The translations under genes were made by a program, and so were the position numbers. The notes beneath the pieces were generated by a model. It was not told where the DNA came from and did not search any database. It saw only the letters and a program-made list of their open reading frames with translations. Below, in pieces: positions 6,129 through 14,469 of a stretch of DNA of 33,512 bases. The DNA is taken from assembly GCA_964604465.1 (NCBI GenBank), contig CAZRYZ010000012.1, forward strand, positions 1-33,512, read 5' to 3'. Position 1 is the stretch's first letter. Each line of letters opens with the position of its first letter. The stretch is from Fluviibacter sp964604465. GTDB taxonomy: Bacteria > Pseudomonadota > Gammaproteobacteria > Burkholderiales > Rhodocyclaceae.

Positions 6129-7501
6129 AAGGGGAGTTTCCCGCCGAACATGGCTTTGGCACCCCGCATCGCTTTCATCATGCCGCCCTTGCCTTTGAAC
6201 AGGCTGCCGAACTGCTTCATCATTTTCTGTGTCTGTTCAAACTGGTTCAGCAACCGATTAACGTCCTGAACCTGGACACCGGCTCCCAGTGCAATGCGGC
6301 GCTTGCGGCTGGCCTTGATCAGCTCGGGGTTAGTTCGTTCACCCGGGGTCATGCTGTCGATAATCCCCTGGATCTGACGCGCCATTTTGTCGTCGCTACC
6401 GGCCGGCATCCGAGCGGCCGCTTCGGCAAACTTGGCCGGCAGCTTGTCCACTAATGCCGACATACCGCCCATCTGGCGCATCTGGGCCATTTGCGCGCGG
6501 AAGTCATTCAGATCAAAGCCCTTACCGCTCTTGATCTTTTGCGCCATGGCCTGCGCCTGATCCAGATCAACCTGCTGTGAGGCGGCTTCGACCAGTGACA
6601 GAATATCGCCCATGCCCAGAATCCGGGAGGCCATGCGATCCGGGTAAAACGGCTCTAGGCCATCCAGTTTTTCAGCCACCCCCACAAACTTGATGGGCTT
6701 TCCCGTGACAGCACGCACCGAGAGTGCGGCACCACCACGTGCATCACCATCAAGCTTGGTGAGCACGACGCCAGTCAGTGGAAGCGCCTCATTGAAAGCC
6801 TTAGCCGTGTTGACCGCATCCTGGCCGAGCATGGCATCGACGACGAATAGCGTTTCAATCGGGTTGAGCTGGGCGTGCAGCGCCTTGATCTCATCCATCA
6901 TGGCCTCGTCAATGGCCAGACGGCCGGCCGTATCGACGATTAGGACTTCTTCGTGGTGCTTCCGGGCCCAATCGACTGCCGCTGCGGCGATCTCGGCGGG
7001 CTTCTGGTCTGGTGAGGACGGAAAAAATTCGGCGCCGACCTGACCCGCCACATGTTTGAGCTGTTCGATAGCCGCCGGACGATACACGTCGCAGGAGACC
7101 ACCATGACTTTTTTCTTGTGGTTCTGCTTGAGCCAGCGGGCCAGCTTACCGACTGTCGTCGTTTTACCCGCCCCCTGCAGACCCGACATGAGAATAATGG
7201 CCGGCGGCTGCTGGTTGAGCGCCAGTGGCACCTGGGCCTCGCCCATGAGCTGCTTCAGCTGTTCATGCACAACCCCGACAAAGGCCTGCCCCGGCGTCAA
7301 CGATCCAATGACCTCTTCACCCAGTGCCTTTTCCTTGACCTGGGCCACAAAATCCTTGACGACCGGCAATGCCACATCGGCCTCTAGAAGCGCCATCCGC
7401 ACCTCGCGCAGCGCATCGCCGATATTGGATTCGGTCATGCGGGCTTCGCCGCGCATGGTTTTAACAACACGACTCAGGCGTTGGGTCAGATTTTCCAGCA
7501 T
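6125..7501 (-). CDS. ffh: Signal recognition particle protein Ffh (SRP54)
   Basis: A 458-residue SRP GTPase that binds 4.5S RNA and delivers nascent membrane proteins to FtsY. Domains in order: N-terminal four-helix bundle (1-90); G domain (about 100-295) with G1 GLQGAGKTT (107-115), G3 DTAGR (190-194), G4 TKLD (248-251) and the G5 closing motif GVAEKLD; and a methionine-rich M domain (about 300-458) ending TQKMMKQFGSLFKGKGG. Length is normal for the family. It is divergent from ypjD, the same arrangement as in E. coli, and its TAA lies in the palindrome TTAA shared with the proS stop. Confidence 0.98.
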   Translation of the reverse strand: MLENLTQRLSRVVKTMRGEARMTESNIGDALREVRMALLEADVALPVVKDFVAQVKEKALGEEVIGSLTPGQAFVGVVHEQLKQLMGEAQVPLALNQQPPAIILMSGLQGAGKTTTVGKLARWLKQNHKKKVMVVSCDVYRPAAIEQLKHVAGQVGAEFFPSSPDQKPAEIAAAAVDWARKHHEEVLIVDTAGRLAIDEAMMDEIKALHAQLNPIETLFVVDAMLGQDAVNTAKAFNEALPLTGVVLTKLDGDARGGAALSVRAVTGKPIKFVGVAEKLDGLEPFYPDRMASRILGMGDILSLVEAASQQVDLDQAQAMAQKIKSGKGFDLNDFRAQMAQMRQMGGMSALVDKLPAKFAEAAARMPAGSDDKMARQIQGIIDSMTPGERTNPELIKASRKRRIALGAGVQVQDVNRLLNQFEQTQKMMKQFGSLFKGKGGMMKAMRGAKAMFGGKLPF

Positions 7502-7522
7502 GATTATTCCGGACAGCTTGTC

Positions 7523-7553
7523 TTGGTGAATGATCGTGCCCCCGTGATATAAA
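7523..7553 (+). promoter_or_regulatory. Candidate extended -10 promoter of ypjD-pilB-pilC
   Basis: TGATATAAA gives an extended -10 (TG at 7545-7546, TATAAA at 7548-7553). A possible -35, TTGGTG, lies at 7523-7528 with a long 19-base spacer, tolerable for an extended -10. Transcription would begin about 7560, roughly 28 nt before the ypjD start. Confidence 0.5.
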
Positions 7554-7587
7554 TGGGGCTTCGCTGTCCATTGTATCGCTTCCCTTT

Positions 7588-8469
7588 ATGTTTTCGATGC
7601 CGATTCCGCTTGCCACACTGCTAACGCTGGTAGCTACGCTTGCTTACGGCCTGCTGGCTTGGCAGGTGATGCGCCAGGTCGCCGTTCAATCACCGGCACG
7701 CCTCGCCCGTCAACACAACCCGAATGTGCCAGGTGCGGCAAAATCACCCTCGGCAGGTGTTTCCCCGGCGCTCTTCGGTTTTGCACTGGCCACCCATGCG
7801 GGGGCGCTATATATCGACATGTTTGGCGGGGGGACGGTTCGTTTTTCATTTGCCCTGGCTATTTCGGTCATCCTCTGGCTGGCGGTGGTCCTCCACGGCT
7901 TCGAGAGCCTGGCTCACCGCCAACGCGGGTTGCTGGCTTTGATCCTGCCGACGGCGGCAGCCGGTGCTTTGCTACCGTTGATCTTCCCCGTCGAACACCC
8001 GCTCGTCCGGATCGATTCCTTTGCATTTCGCGTCCACTTTATCCTGGCCATGCTGGCCTATGGGGTGTTTCTACTCGCCACGCTCCAGGCCTGTCTGATC
8101 TGGATTGCCGAACGTGACCTGCACCACCCGGACCGTCTGGCCAATGGCCATCGTTTCCCTCCCCTGCTCCGTATGGAAGCGCTGCTCTTCCGCATGCTGG
8201 GCATCGCCTTCCTGTTGCTCACCGGTTCGCTGGCGACCGGTCTGCTGGTTTCGGAAGCCTTTTATGGACAGTGGATCCGCATCGATCACAAGACCGTGTT
8301 TGCGCTCCTCTCCTGGCTGATTTTTGGTGGTTTGCTACTGGGGCGTCATCTGCGCGGCTGGCGCGGCCTGAAGGCCACCCGCTGGACGATTGCCGGCTTT
8401 GTCTCGCTCCTGCTGGCCTACGTAGGCAGCCGTTTTGTTCTGGAAGTTCTGCTTGACCGGACCTTATGA
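7588..8469 (+). CDS. ypjD: YpjD/CcsA-family inner membrane protein
   Basis: A 293-residue, very hydrophobic protein with about eight transmembrane helices, of the cytochrome c assembly (CcsA/HemX-like) superfamily. The conserved pattern FRVHFILAMLAYG, with a histidine in a helix, and the later RIDHKTVFALLSW match this group, where histidines bind or handle haem. Position beside divergent ffh is as for E. coli ypjD, whose exact function is not established. It is not the CcmF/CcsA of a complete cytochrome c maturation locus, since no partner genes are near. The start is uncertain: ATG at 7588 or 7597, neither with a good ribosome binding site. Its TGA overlaps the pilB ATG (ATGA). Confidence 0.85.
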   Translation: MFSMPIPLATLLTLVATLAYGLLAWQVMRQVAVQSPARLARQHNPNVPGAAKSPSAGVSPALFGFALATHAGALYIDMFGGGTVRFSFALAISVILWLAVVLHGFESLAHRQRGLLALILPTAAAGALLPLIFPVEHPLVRIDSFAFRVHFILAMLAYGVFLLATLQACLIWIAERDLHHPDRLANGHRFPPLLRMEALLFRMLGIAFLLLTGSLATGLLVSEAFYGQWIRIDHKTVFALLSWLIFGGLLLGRHLRGWRGLKATRWTIAGFVSLLLAYVGSRFVLEVLLDRTL

Positions 8470-10124
8470 CGGCGCTTGCCCGCGCCCTGATTGACAGCGG
8501 TCGATTACCGGCCGATGCGGTTGAGCGATGCCTAAACCGTGCCATCCAACGCCAATGCAGCCTCGCTGATGAACTGGTGCAGGCCGGCCTGATTTCTGCG
8601 GATTCGCTCGCTGATTTTGCCAGCCAGACCTTTGGCTTTCCCCGCGTCGATGCCGCAAGGCTTAAAGCGACCACACCCATTCAGGGTCTGTCCCGCTCTT
8701 TGTACACCGACAGCCGCTTCCTACCGCTGGAGCGCCATGATCGCCAGCTCTCGCTGGCCATGAGCGACCCGACGGATGAGAGCCTCATCCATCTGGCTCG
8801 TTTCCAATCCGGCTGTAGTATTGTGCCGCTGGTAGCTGACTGCCAGACCCTGGCCACTGTGCACAGCGTCATCGCACCGGCAACCCCCACCGGCCCTGAC
8901 ACGCCATCATCCGCTGCCACACTAGGCGAACCCCTGGCCGTCGATGATGCGCCCGCCGTACGTTTTCTGCAGCGCACCTTATCTGATGCTGTGGCCAGCG
9001 ATGCCTCCGATATCCACTTCGAGCCCTACGAGCACACCTACCGAATCCGCTTCCGTATCGACGGTCTGCTGCAGGATGCGCCCACACCGCCGTCAGATAT
9101 CCGCGCCATGCTGGCCTCGCGGCTGAAGGTGCTATCAAACTTGAATATTGCAGAAAAACGCTTGCCCCAGGACGGACAAATGCGCATTGATACCCTGGAG
9201 GGCGACCCGGTCGACTTCCGGATTAGCACGATGCCCACGCTGTATGGGGAAAAGATTGTCCTCCGCATCCTCGACCGGCAGAGTGCCCGCCGCCAACTGG
9301 ATCAGCTGGGCATGCCCACCCAACAACTGGAAACCCTGAATCGCGCCATTCACCAGCCGAGCGGGATGATTCTGGTGACTGGCCCGACCGGCTCGGGCAA
9401 AACCGTTTCGCTTTACGCCTGTCTGAACGCTCTGAACCAAACCGGCGTCAATATTGCCACGGCCGAGGACCCGGTTGAAATTCCGGTCGACGGAATTAAC
9501 CAGGTCAACATTGATGACCGGATCGGGCTCACTTTCGCCACTACGTTACGGGCCTTCATGCGTCAGGATCCGGACATTCTGATGGTGGGGGAGATCCGCG
9601 ACTTCGAAACGGCCGACATTGCCGTCAAAGCGGCCCAGACCGGCCATCTTGTTCTTTCCACACTCCATACCCGCTCTGCCCCGGCCAGCCTGGAACGGCT
9701 CCGCCAGCTCGGCCTGCCGGCGTTCAACGTCGCTGGCAGCGTGTTGCTGATCATGGCCCAGCGTCTGATTCGTCGGCTCTGCACCTGCAAGACTCCCGTT
9801 CCGCACCCCGAACTCGTAGCGCTCCGCGATGCCGGTTTTGACGAAAGTGCCCTAACCGACCTGCAAGCGGGTCGCTGGCAACTCTTTGCACCCCAGGGCT
9901 GTGCTCAGTGCCGACAATCTGGTTACCGCGGACGCCTGGCCATTTTCGAGGTGCTTCCGGTCAGCCCGGCGATCCAGGAAATCATTCTCCATGGGGGTAG
10001 TACGTTGGCCATTGCCGCTCAGGCCCATCAAGAAGGGGTCATAGATTTGCGTCAGGCCGGTCTTGAGAAGGTGATCTCCGGCGACACCAGCATCGCGGAG
10101 GTTCTAGCCGCTACGGATCGGTGA
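8466..10124 (+). CDS. pilB: Type IV pilus assembly ATPase PilB
   Basis: A 552-residue hexameric ATPase that powers pilus extension from the cytoplasmic side. The N-terminal MshEN-type domain (about 1-140) contains LADELVQAGLIS. The ATPase domain has Walker A GPTGSGKT (306-313), the aspartate box EDPVEIP (334-340), Walker B ILMVGEIRD (371-379) and the histidine box STLHT (398-402). A zinc site follows, with C439-T-C441 and C479-A-Q-C482; the first pair has one residue between the cysteines where C-x2-C is usual. Coupled to ypjD by ATGA and followed by pilC after a few bases. A type II secretion GspE is the alternative, but the partner next door looks like PilC. Confidence 0.92.
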   Translation: MTALARALIDSGRLPADAVERCLNRAIQRQCSLADELVQAGLISADSLADFASQTFGFPRVDAARLKATTPIQGLSRSLYTDSRFLPLERHDRQLSLAMSDPTDESLIHLARFQSGCSIVPLVADCQTLATVHSVIAPATPTGPDTPSSAATLGEPLAVDDAPAVRFLQRTLSDAVASDASDIHFEPYEHTYRIRFRIDGLLQDAPTPPSDIRAMLASRLKVLSNLNIAEKRLPQDGQMRIDTLEGDPVDFRISTMPTLYGEKIVLRILDRQSARRQLDQLGMPTQQLETLNRAIHQPSGMILVTGPTGSGKTVSLYACLNALNQTGVNIATAEDPVEIPVDGINQVNIDDRIGLTFATTLRAFMRQDPDILMVGEIRDFETADIAVKAAQTGHLVLSTLHTRSAPASLERLRQLGLPAFNVAGSVLLIMAQRLIRRLCTCKTPVPHPELVALRDAGFDESALTDLQAGRWQLFAPQGCAQCRQSGYRGRLAIFEVLPVSPAIQEIILHGGSTLAIAAQAHQEGVIDLRQAGLEKVISGDTSIAEVLAATDR

Positions 10125-10131
10125 TTCGGTG

Positions 10132-11343
10132 ATGCCCAAAAAACTTGCGGCACTCAAACCCCTTCGGTTTCGCTGGGTTGGCATCAGCGGAGACGGTAGC
10201 ACCTGTCGTGGCGAACTCCAGGCCACGAGCGAGGCGCGCGCCCGAATTTCGCTGCGCCAACAGGGTATTACACCCACCCGCATTGGTCGAAGCTGGCGCC
10301 CTGCATCCAGGGTTTCCGCCAAGACGGTCTGCTTTATCCTGCGGCAGCTGGCCACCCTGATCCGGGCCGGTGTCCCCATCATAAGCGCCCTCGATATCAT
10401 CGCGCGGAGCCAGGAGAGTCCCACCGCAACCCATCAGATCCTGCAAATTCGTAGCGACCTGGAGACAGGCACGCCGCTGTCCACAGCACTCGCGAGGCAC
10501 CCCGATACCTTTAACACGCTCACCTGCACCCTGGTCGCTGCCGGCGAGCAATCCGGACAACTGGATGACATGCTGGCCCGTATTGCTGACTACGAGGAAA
10601 AAATGCTGGCGATCCGGGGCAAGTTACGGGGTGCACTGGCCTACCCACTGGCGATCATTTCGACGGCCTTTATCGTCACGATCCTGCTGCTGATTTATGT
10701 TGTGCCAGCCTTTGAAAGTAGCTTCAGCAGCTTTGGCGCCAGCCTGCCACTGCCAACCCGGATGATCATCGACGGTTCTAACGCATTACGCAACTTCGGA
10801 ATCCCTTTGCTGCTGGCGGCTATCCTGGGATTGATTCTGCTCAATCGCCTCTGGCATCAGCGGCCAGCATGGCAGTTTGCCACCGACCGCGCACAACTCC
10901 GTCTACCCGTGTTAGGCAGCCTGTTACAGCGGGTTGCCCTGGCGCGATGGAGCCGGACATTGGCGAGCCTCTATGGAGCCGGGATCACGATGCTCGATGC
11001 CCTGGAACCTGCCGGACAATCAACCGGTAACCGGTTGTATCAGGGCGCCAGCCAGAGTGTGAAACAACGCATCAGCCAGGGAGATAGCCTGTCATCCAGC
11101 CTGATGCACCAGCCACTTTTTTCACCGCTCCTGATCCAGATGGTGCACATCGGTGAAGAGTCCGGCACCCTGGATGCCATGCTGAACAAGGTGGCTGACA
11201 TTTATGAACGTGAGGTCGATGACACCGTAGCCATGCTCGGCAGCCTCATGGAACCCCTGCTGATGGTGGTTCTGGGCGGCCTGATCGGTGGCCTCGTCAT
11301 TGCCATGTACCTACCCATCTTCGAGCTGGGTTCCGTCCTCTGA
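10132..11343 (+). CDS. pilC: Type IV pilus inner membrane platform protein PilC
   Basis: A 403-residue platform protein of the type IV pilus machine, working with PilB. It has a short N-terminal region (FRWVGISGDGSTCRGELQA) and two GspF domains (about 75-195 and 275-395), each with the A-x-E-Q-S-G-x-L or G-E-E-S-G-x-L signature (AAGEQSG, HIGEESG). About three transmembrane segments lie near 165-190, 220-240 and 370-395. The ATG at 10132 directly follows a possible GTG start at 10129. pilB and pilC are adjacent as usual, but pilD does not follow: the next gene on the strand is DUF502. Confidence 0.92.
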   Translation: MPKKLAALKPLRFRWVGISGDGSTCRGELQATSEARARISLRQQGITPTRIGRSWRPASRVSAKTVCFILRQLATLIRAGVPIISALDIIARSQESPTATHQILQIRSDLETGTPLSTALARHPDTFNTLTCTLVAAGEQSGQLDDMLARIADYEEKMLAIRGKLRGALAYPLAIISTAFIVTILLLIYVVPAFESSFSSFGASLPLPTRMIIDGSNALRNFGIPLLLAAILGLILLNRLWHQRPAWQFATDRAQLRLPVLGSLLQRVALARWSRTLASLYGAGITMLDALEPAGQSTGNRLYQGASQSVKQRISQGDSLSSSLMHQPLFSPLLIQMVHIGEESGTLDAMLNKVADIYEREVDDTVAMLGSLMEPLLMVVLGGLIGGLVIAMYLPIFELGSVL

Positions 11344-11348
11344 TGCCA

Positions 11349-11390
11349 GGGTGCGGTTGGGCGCCGTGATTCCGCACCCCGATTGCCCAA
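11349..11390. repeat. Interleaved inverted repeats after pilC
   Basis: GGGTGCGG (11349-11356) is complementary to CCGCACCC (11372-11379), and TTGGGC (11357-11362) to GCCCAA (11385-11390). The pairs interleave, so the RNA could form either hairpin, or conceivably a strained pseudoknot, right after the pilC stop. No T-tract follows, so it is not a standard terminator. Confidence 0.45.
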
Positions 11391-11395
11391 GGCGG

Positions 11396-11426
11396 TTGAT
11401 CACGGTGCCCCGGGCTCCGCTATAAT
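11396..11426 (+). promoter_or_regulatory. Candidate promoter of DUF502-aspS
   Basis: TTGATC, 19-base spacer, perfect TATAAT at 11421-11426. The start would be near 11433, about 40 nt before the DUF502 GTG. The -10 is excellent and the spacer long. Confidence 0.6.
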
Positions 11427-11472
11427 CAAAGGTTTACGAATTCATTCAGGCTGCCCTCGGCATACGCGCACT

Positions 11473-12135
11473 GTGAAACGCTACTTTATTACCGGTCTTC
11501 TCATCTGGGCGCCTCTCGGCATCACGATCTGGGTCCTCTCGTTCATTCTCGGGATGATGGATCAATCCGTGATGTTATTGCCCACGGAGTGGCATCCGCG
11601 CAGCATGTTCGGCTTTAATATTCCCGGTCTGGGCGCATTACTCACCCTGCTGGTGGTCTTCCTCACCGGCCTGCTGACGGCCAACTTTATCGGTCAGCGC
11701 CTAGTGCGCTGGTGGGAGGCCCTGCTTCGCCGCATTCCTGTCGTACGCTCCGTCTACCAGAGCGTCAAGCAAATTTCGGACACGATCTTTTCGCCTTCCG
11801 GCCAAGCCTTCCGCCAGGCATTGCTGGTGCAATACCCGCGCCAGGGTAGCTGGACCATTGGCTTCCTGACCGGCAAGCCAGGGGGTGAAATTGCGGGTCA
11901 CTTGGGTGATGACATGATCAGCCTCTATGTACCGACCACCCCTAACCCGACATCAGGTTTCTTCCTGATGGTGCCGAAAGCCGATGTCATCGAACTGGAC
12001 ATGTCCGTGGAAGACGCCCTCAAGTACCTAATTTCGATGGGCGTCGTTGCCCCGGGCAAGCTGCCGCTCAAAAAGCCGCGGGCTGCGGCACCGATCGACC
12101 CCCAAACCGCTGCCAACACTTACGTCGGCGACTGA
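11473..12135 (+). CDS. DUF502 family inner membrane protein
   Basis: A 220-residue protein of the DUF502 family, recognisable from its start KRYFITGLLIWAPLGITIWV and from the LLRRIPVVRSVYQSVKQI motif that follows the second helix. Two transmembrane segments (about 5-28 and 50-72) precede a soluble domain with the typical VPTTPNPTSGFFLMVP segment. Function is unknown. A GTG at 11473 is chosen because family members begin with M-K-R-Y at this point and the predicted promoter lies just upstream; an upstream in-frame start would put the promoter inside the gene. aspS follows after 29 nt, an arrangement common in betaproteobacteria. Confidence 0.88.
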   Translation: MKRYFITGLLIWAPLGITIWVLSFILGMMDQSVMLLPTEWHPRSMFGFNIPGLGALLTLLVVFLTGLLTANFIGQRLVRWWEALLRRIPVVRSVYQSVKQISDTIFSPSGQAFRQALLVQYPRQGSWTIGFLTGKPGGEIAGHLGDDMISLYVPTTPNPTSGFFLMVPKADVIELDMSVEDALKYLISMGVVAPGKLPLKKPRAAAPIDPQTAANTYVGD

Positions 12136-12164
12136 TTTCCCCTTTGAAGAAAAGCAAGACTCTC

Positions 12165-13970
12165 ATGCGTACCCATTACTGTAGCGACCTCAACCCTGCT
12201 CTCAATGAGCAGATCGTCACCCTATGCGGCTGGGCCCATCGCCGCCGCGACCACGGTGGCGTGATCTTTATCGATCTGCGTGACCGGAGCGGTCTGGCGC
12301 AGGTCGTATGCGACCCGGATCGCCCGGAAATGTTCCAGATTGCCGAATCAGTACGTGGCGAATTCTGTCTGAAAATTACCGGCAAGGTCCGCCCGCGTCC
12401 GGCAGGCACCGAAAACACCACGCTGGCCTCAGGTGGCATTGAGGTGCTGTGCCATGAGATCGAAGTCCTCAACCCGTCGGTCACCCCACCGTTCATGATT
12501 GATGACGAACACCTGTCCGAGACCGTGCGCCTGACACATCGCGTGATGGATTTGCGCCGCCCGGCGATGCAGAAGAACCTGCAGCTACGTTACCGCGTGG
12601 CTCGCGCCTTCCGTCGCTATCTCGACGACCATGGCTTTATCGATGTTGAGACGCCGATGCTGACCAAGTCGACACCGGAAGGTGCCCGCGATTATCTGGT
12701 GCCCTCACGTGTGCATGATGGTCAGTTCTTTGCGCTACCCCAATCGCCGCAGCTCTTCAAACAGTTGCTGATGGTTGCTGGCTTTGACCGCTACTACCAG
12801 ATTGTGAAATGCTTCCGCGACGAAGACCTGCGCGCTGATCGACAACCCGAATTCACTCAGGTCGATATCGAGACCTCGTTCCTGAGCGAAGAAGAGATCA
12901 TGAGCATTATGGAAGGCCTGATCCGTTACGTGTTCAAGGACGCACTGGATGTCGACCTGCCCAATCCCTTCCCGCGTATCACTTATGCCGAAGCCATGGC
13001 GCGATTCGGCTCGGACAAGCCGGATATGCGGGTCACGCTGGAACTGACCGATGTAACGGACGCTGTCGCCGATGTGGCCTTCAAGGTCTTTAGCGGCCCC
13101 GCCACATCGGGTGGCCGCGTGGCGGCCATGCGCATTCCGGGCGGTGCCTCATTGTCACGCGGCGAGATTGACGAGTACACCAAGTTCGTTGGCATCTACG
13201 GGGCGAAGGGCCTCGCCTACATTAAGGTGAACGACGCCTCGCAACCGAACGAAACCGGTCTGCAATCACCGATCGTCAAGAACCTGAACGAAAGTGCGCT
13301 GAAGACCATTCTGGAGCGCACAGGTGCCCAAAGCGGCGACCTGATTTTCTTTGGTGCCGACAAGACCAAGGTAGTCAACGACGCGCTGGGTGCCCTGCGC
13401 GTCAAGATTGGTCACGAAAAGAACTTCATGAACGGCACCGTCTGGGCGCCGATCTGGGTGATTGATTTCCCGATGTTCGAATACGACGAGGACGACAAGC
13501 GCTGGAACGCCTGTCACCACCCGTTCACCAGCCCGAAGGACGCGCACATTGATCTACTGTCGAGCGATCCTGGGCAGTGTCTGGCCAAGGCCTACGATAT
13601 TGCTCTGAACGGCTGGGAAATCGGCGGCGGTTCGGTACGTATCCACCGCGCCGATGTACAGGAAAAGGTATTCAGCGCCCTCGGCATCGACGAAGCCGAG
13701 CAGAAGCAGAAGTTCGGTTTCCTGCTCGACGCGCTGAAATACGGTGCCCCACCGCACGGCGGCCTGGCCTTTGGCCTGGATCGTATCGTCACCATGATGA
13801 CCGGTGCCGAATCGATTCGTGATGTGATCGCCTTCCCGAAAACACAACGGGCCCAGTGTCTGCTCACCGACGCCCCGTCGCCGGTGGATGAAAAACAGCT
13901 GCGCGAATTACACATCCGCCTTCGCCAACCGGCCACAGCCCAACCGGGTGCCGCTGAGCCCAAGGCCTAA
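12165..13970 (+). CDS. aspS: Aspartyl-tRNA synthetase, bacterial type
   Basis: A 601-residue class IIb synthetase. An N-terminal OB-fold binds the anticodon (about 1-110, with VTLCGWAHRRRDHGGVIFID). The catalytic domain has motif 2 (KCFRDEDLRADRQPEFTQ), the bacterial GAD insertion (about 290-420) and motif 3 (GLAFGLDRIV). The ATG at 12165 starting MRTHYCSDLN fits the family better than an in-frame TTG 7 codons earlier. The length is that of ordinary bacterial AspRS. Whether it discriminates tRNA-Asp from tRNA-Asn depends on the rest of the genome (GatCAB or AsnRS) and cannot be told here. Probably cotranscribed with DUF502. Confidence 0.97.
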   Translation: MRTHYCSDLNPALNEQIVTLCGWAHRRRDHGGVIFIDLRDRSGLAQVVCDPDRPEMFQIAESVRGEFCLKITGKVRPRPAGTENTTLASGGIEVLCHEIEVLNPSVTPPFMIDDEHLSETVRLTHRVMDLRRPAMQKNLQLRYRVARAFRRYLDDHGFIDVETPMLTKSTPEGARDYLVPSRVHDGQFFALPQSPQLFKQLLMVAGFDRYYQIVKCFRDEDLRADRQPEFTQVDIETSFLSEEEIMSIMEGLIRYVFKDALDVDLPNPFPRITYAEAMARFGSDKPDMRVTLELTDVTDAVADVAFKVFSGPATSGGRVAAMRIPGGASLSRGEIDEYTKFVGIYGAKGLAYIKVNDASQPNETGLQSPIVKNLNESALKTILERTGAQSGDLIFFGADKTKVVNDALGALRVKIGHEKNFMNGTVWAPIWVIDFPMFEYDEDDKRWNACHHPFTSPKDAHIDLLSSDPGQCLAKAYDIALNGWEIGGGSVRIHRADVQEKVFSALGIDEAEQKQKFGFLLDALKYGAPPHGGLAFGLDRIVTMMTGAESIRDVIAFPKTQRAQCLLTDAPSPVDEKQLRELHIRLRQPATAQPGAAEPKA

Positions 13971-14003
13971 GCGCATCACCCCTCCTGCTCGGCAACCTGA
14001 CGC

Positions 14004-14447
14004 GTGAATCCGGCCGCTTTTGCCCGCCTGCTCGCTGATCATGAGCGGGCGGGTGTCTTCCATCTGACCCCAGGGGGGCTGGGCGTTCTGGCCGAAGCCT
14101 GTGCGCTGGCTGATCTTCACCTGATCACCGCGGATCTCCGCGAAACACCCCACATGAGCGAGGCGATGGCAATTCTGACCAAAGCGACCGCCTGTCCGGC
14201 CCACGAGGCCGCGCACCTGGATGATCTGGCCGAAATGCTCAGTGATTTTTCCTGGTTGCCCGCCAACGGTTACGTCCTCCTGGTCGAGGACGCGGACAAT
14301 CTGATTGCCAGCGATCCAACCGGTGTTCAGAAGCTCCTGGATGCTTTCCAGGCTGCCAACCACACCTGGCAGAGCCAGGAAGTTCCCTTCTGGGCATTTC
14401 TGGGTCTGCGCGGCGATGGGATTGCCTTGTTGCCGATGATTGGCTAA
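14004..14447 (+). CDS. Divergent barstar-like protein
   Basis: A 147-residue protein with a GTG start at 14004 (the next in-frame ATG is 50 codons later) and only a weak ribosome binding site. Residues 72-133, including LSDFSWLPANGYVLLVEDAD and PFWAFLGL, resemble the C-terminal two thirds of betaproteobacterial barstar-family proteins. Barstars bind and inhibit barnase-type ribonucleases. The family motif F-G-x-N-W-D-A-L is not recognisable: the corresponding place reads HEAAHLDDLAEML. No barnase-like or other toxin gene adjoins it; neighbours are aspS and nudB. It may have lost nuclease binding or bind something else. Family membership is likely but not certain. Confidence 0.6.
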   Translation: MNPAAFARLLADHERAGVFHLTPGGLGVLAEACALADLHLITADLRETPHMSEAMAILTKATACPAHEAAHLDDLAEMLSDFSWLPANGYVLLVEDADNLIASDPTGVQKLLDAFQAANHTWQSQEVPFWAFLGLRGDGIALLPMIG

Positions 14448-14469
14448 TCGCTAAGATTATTTAGGCTGC

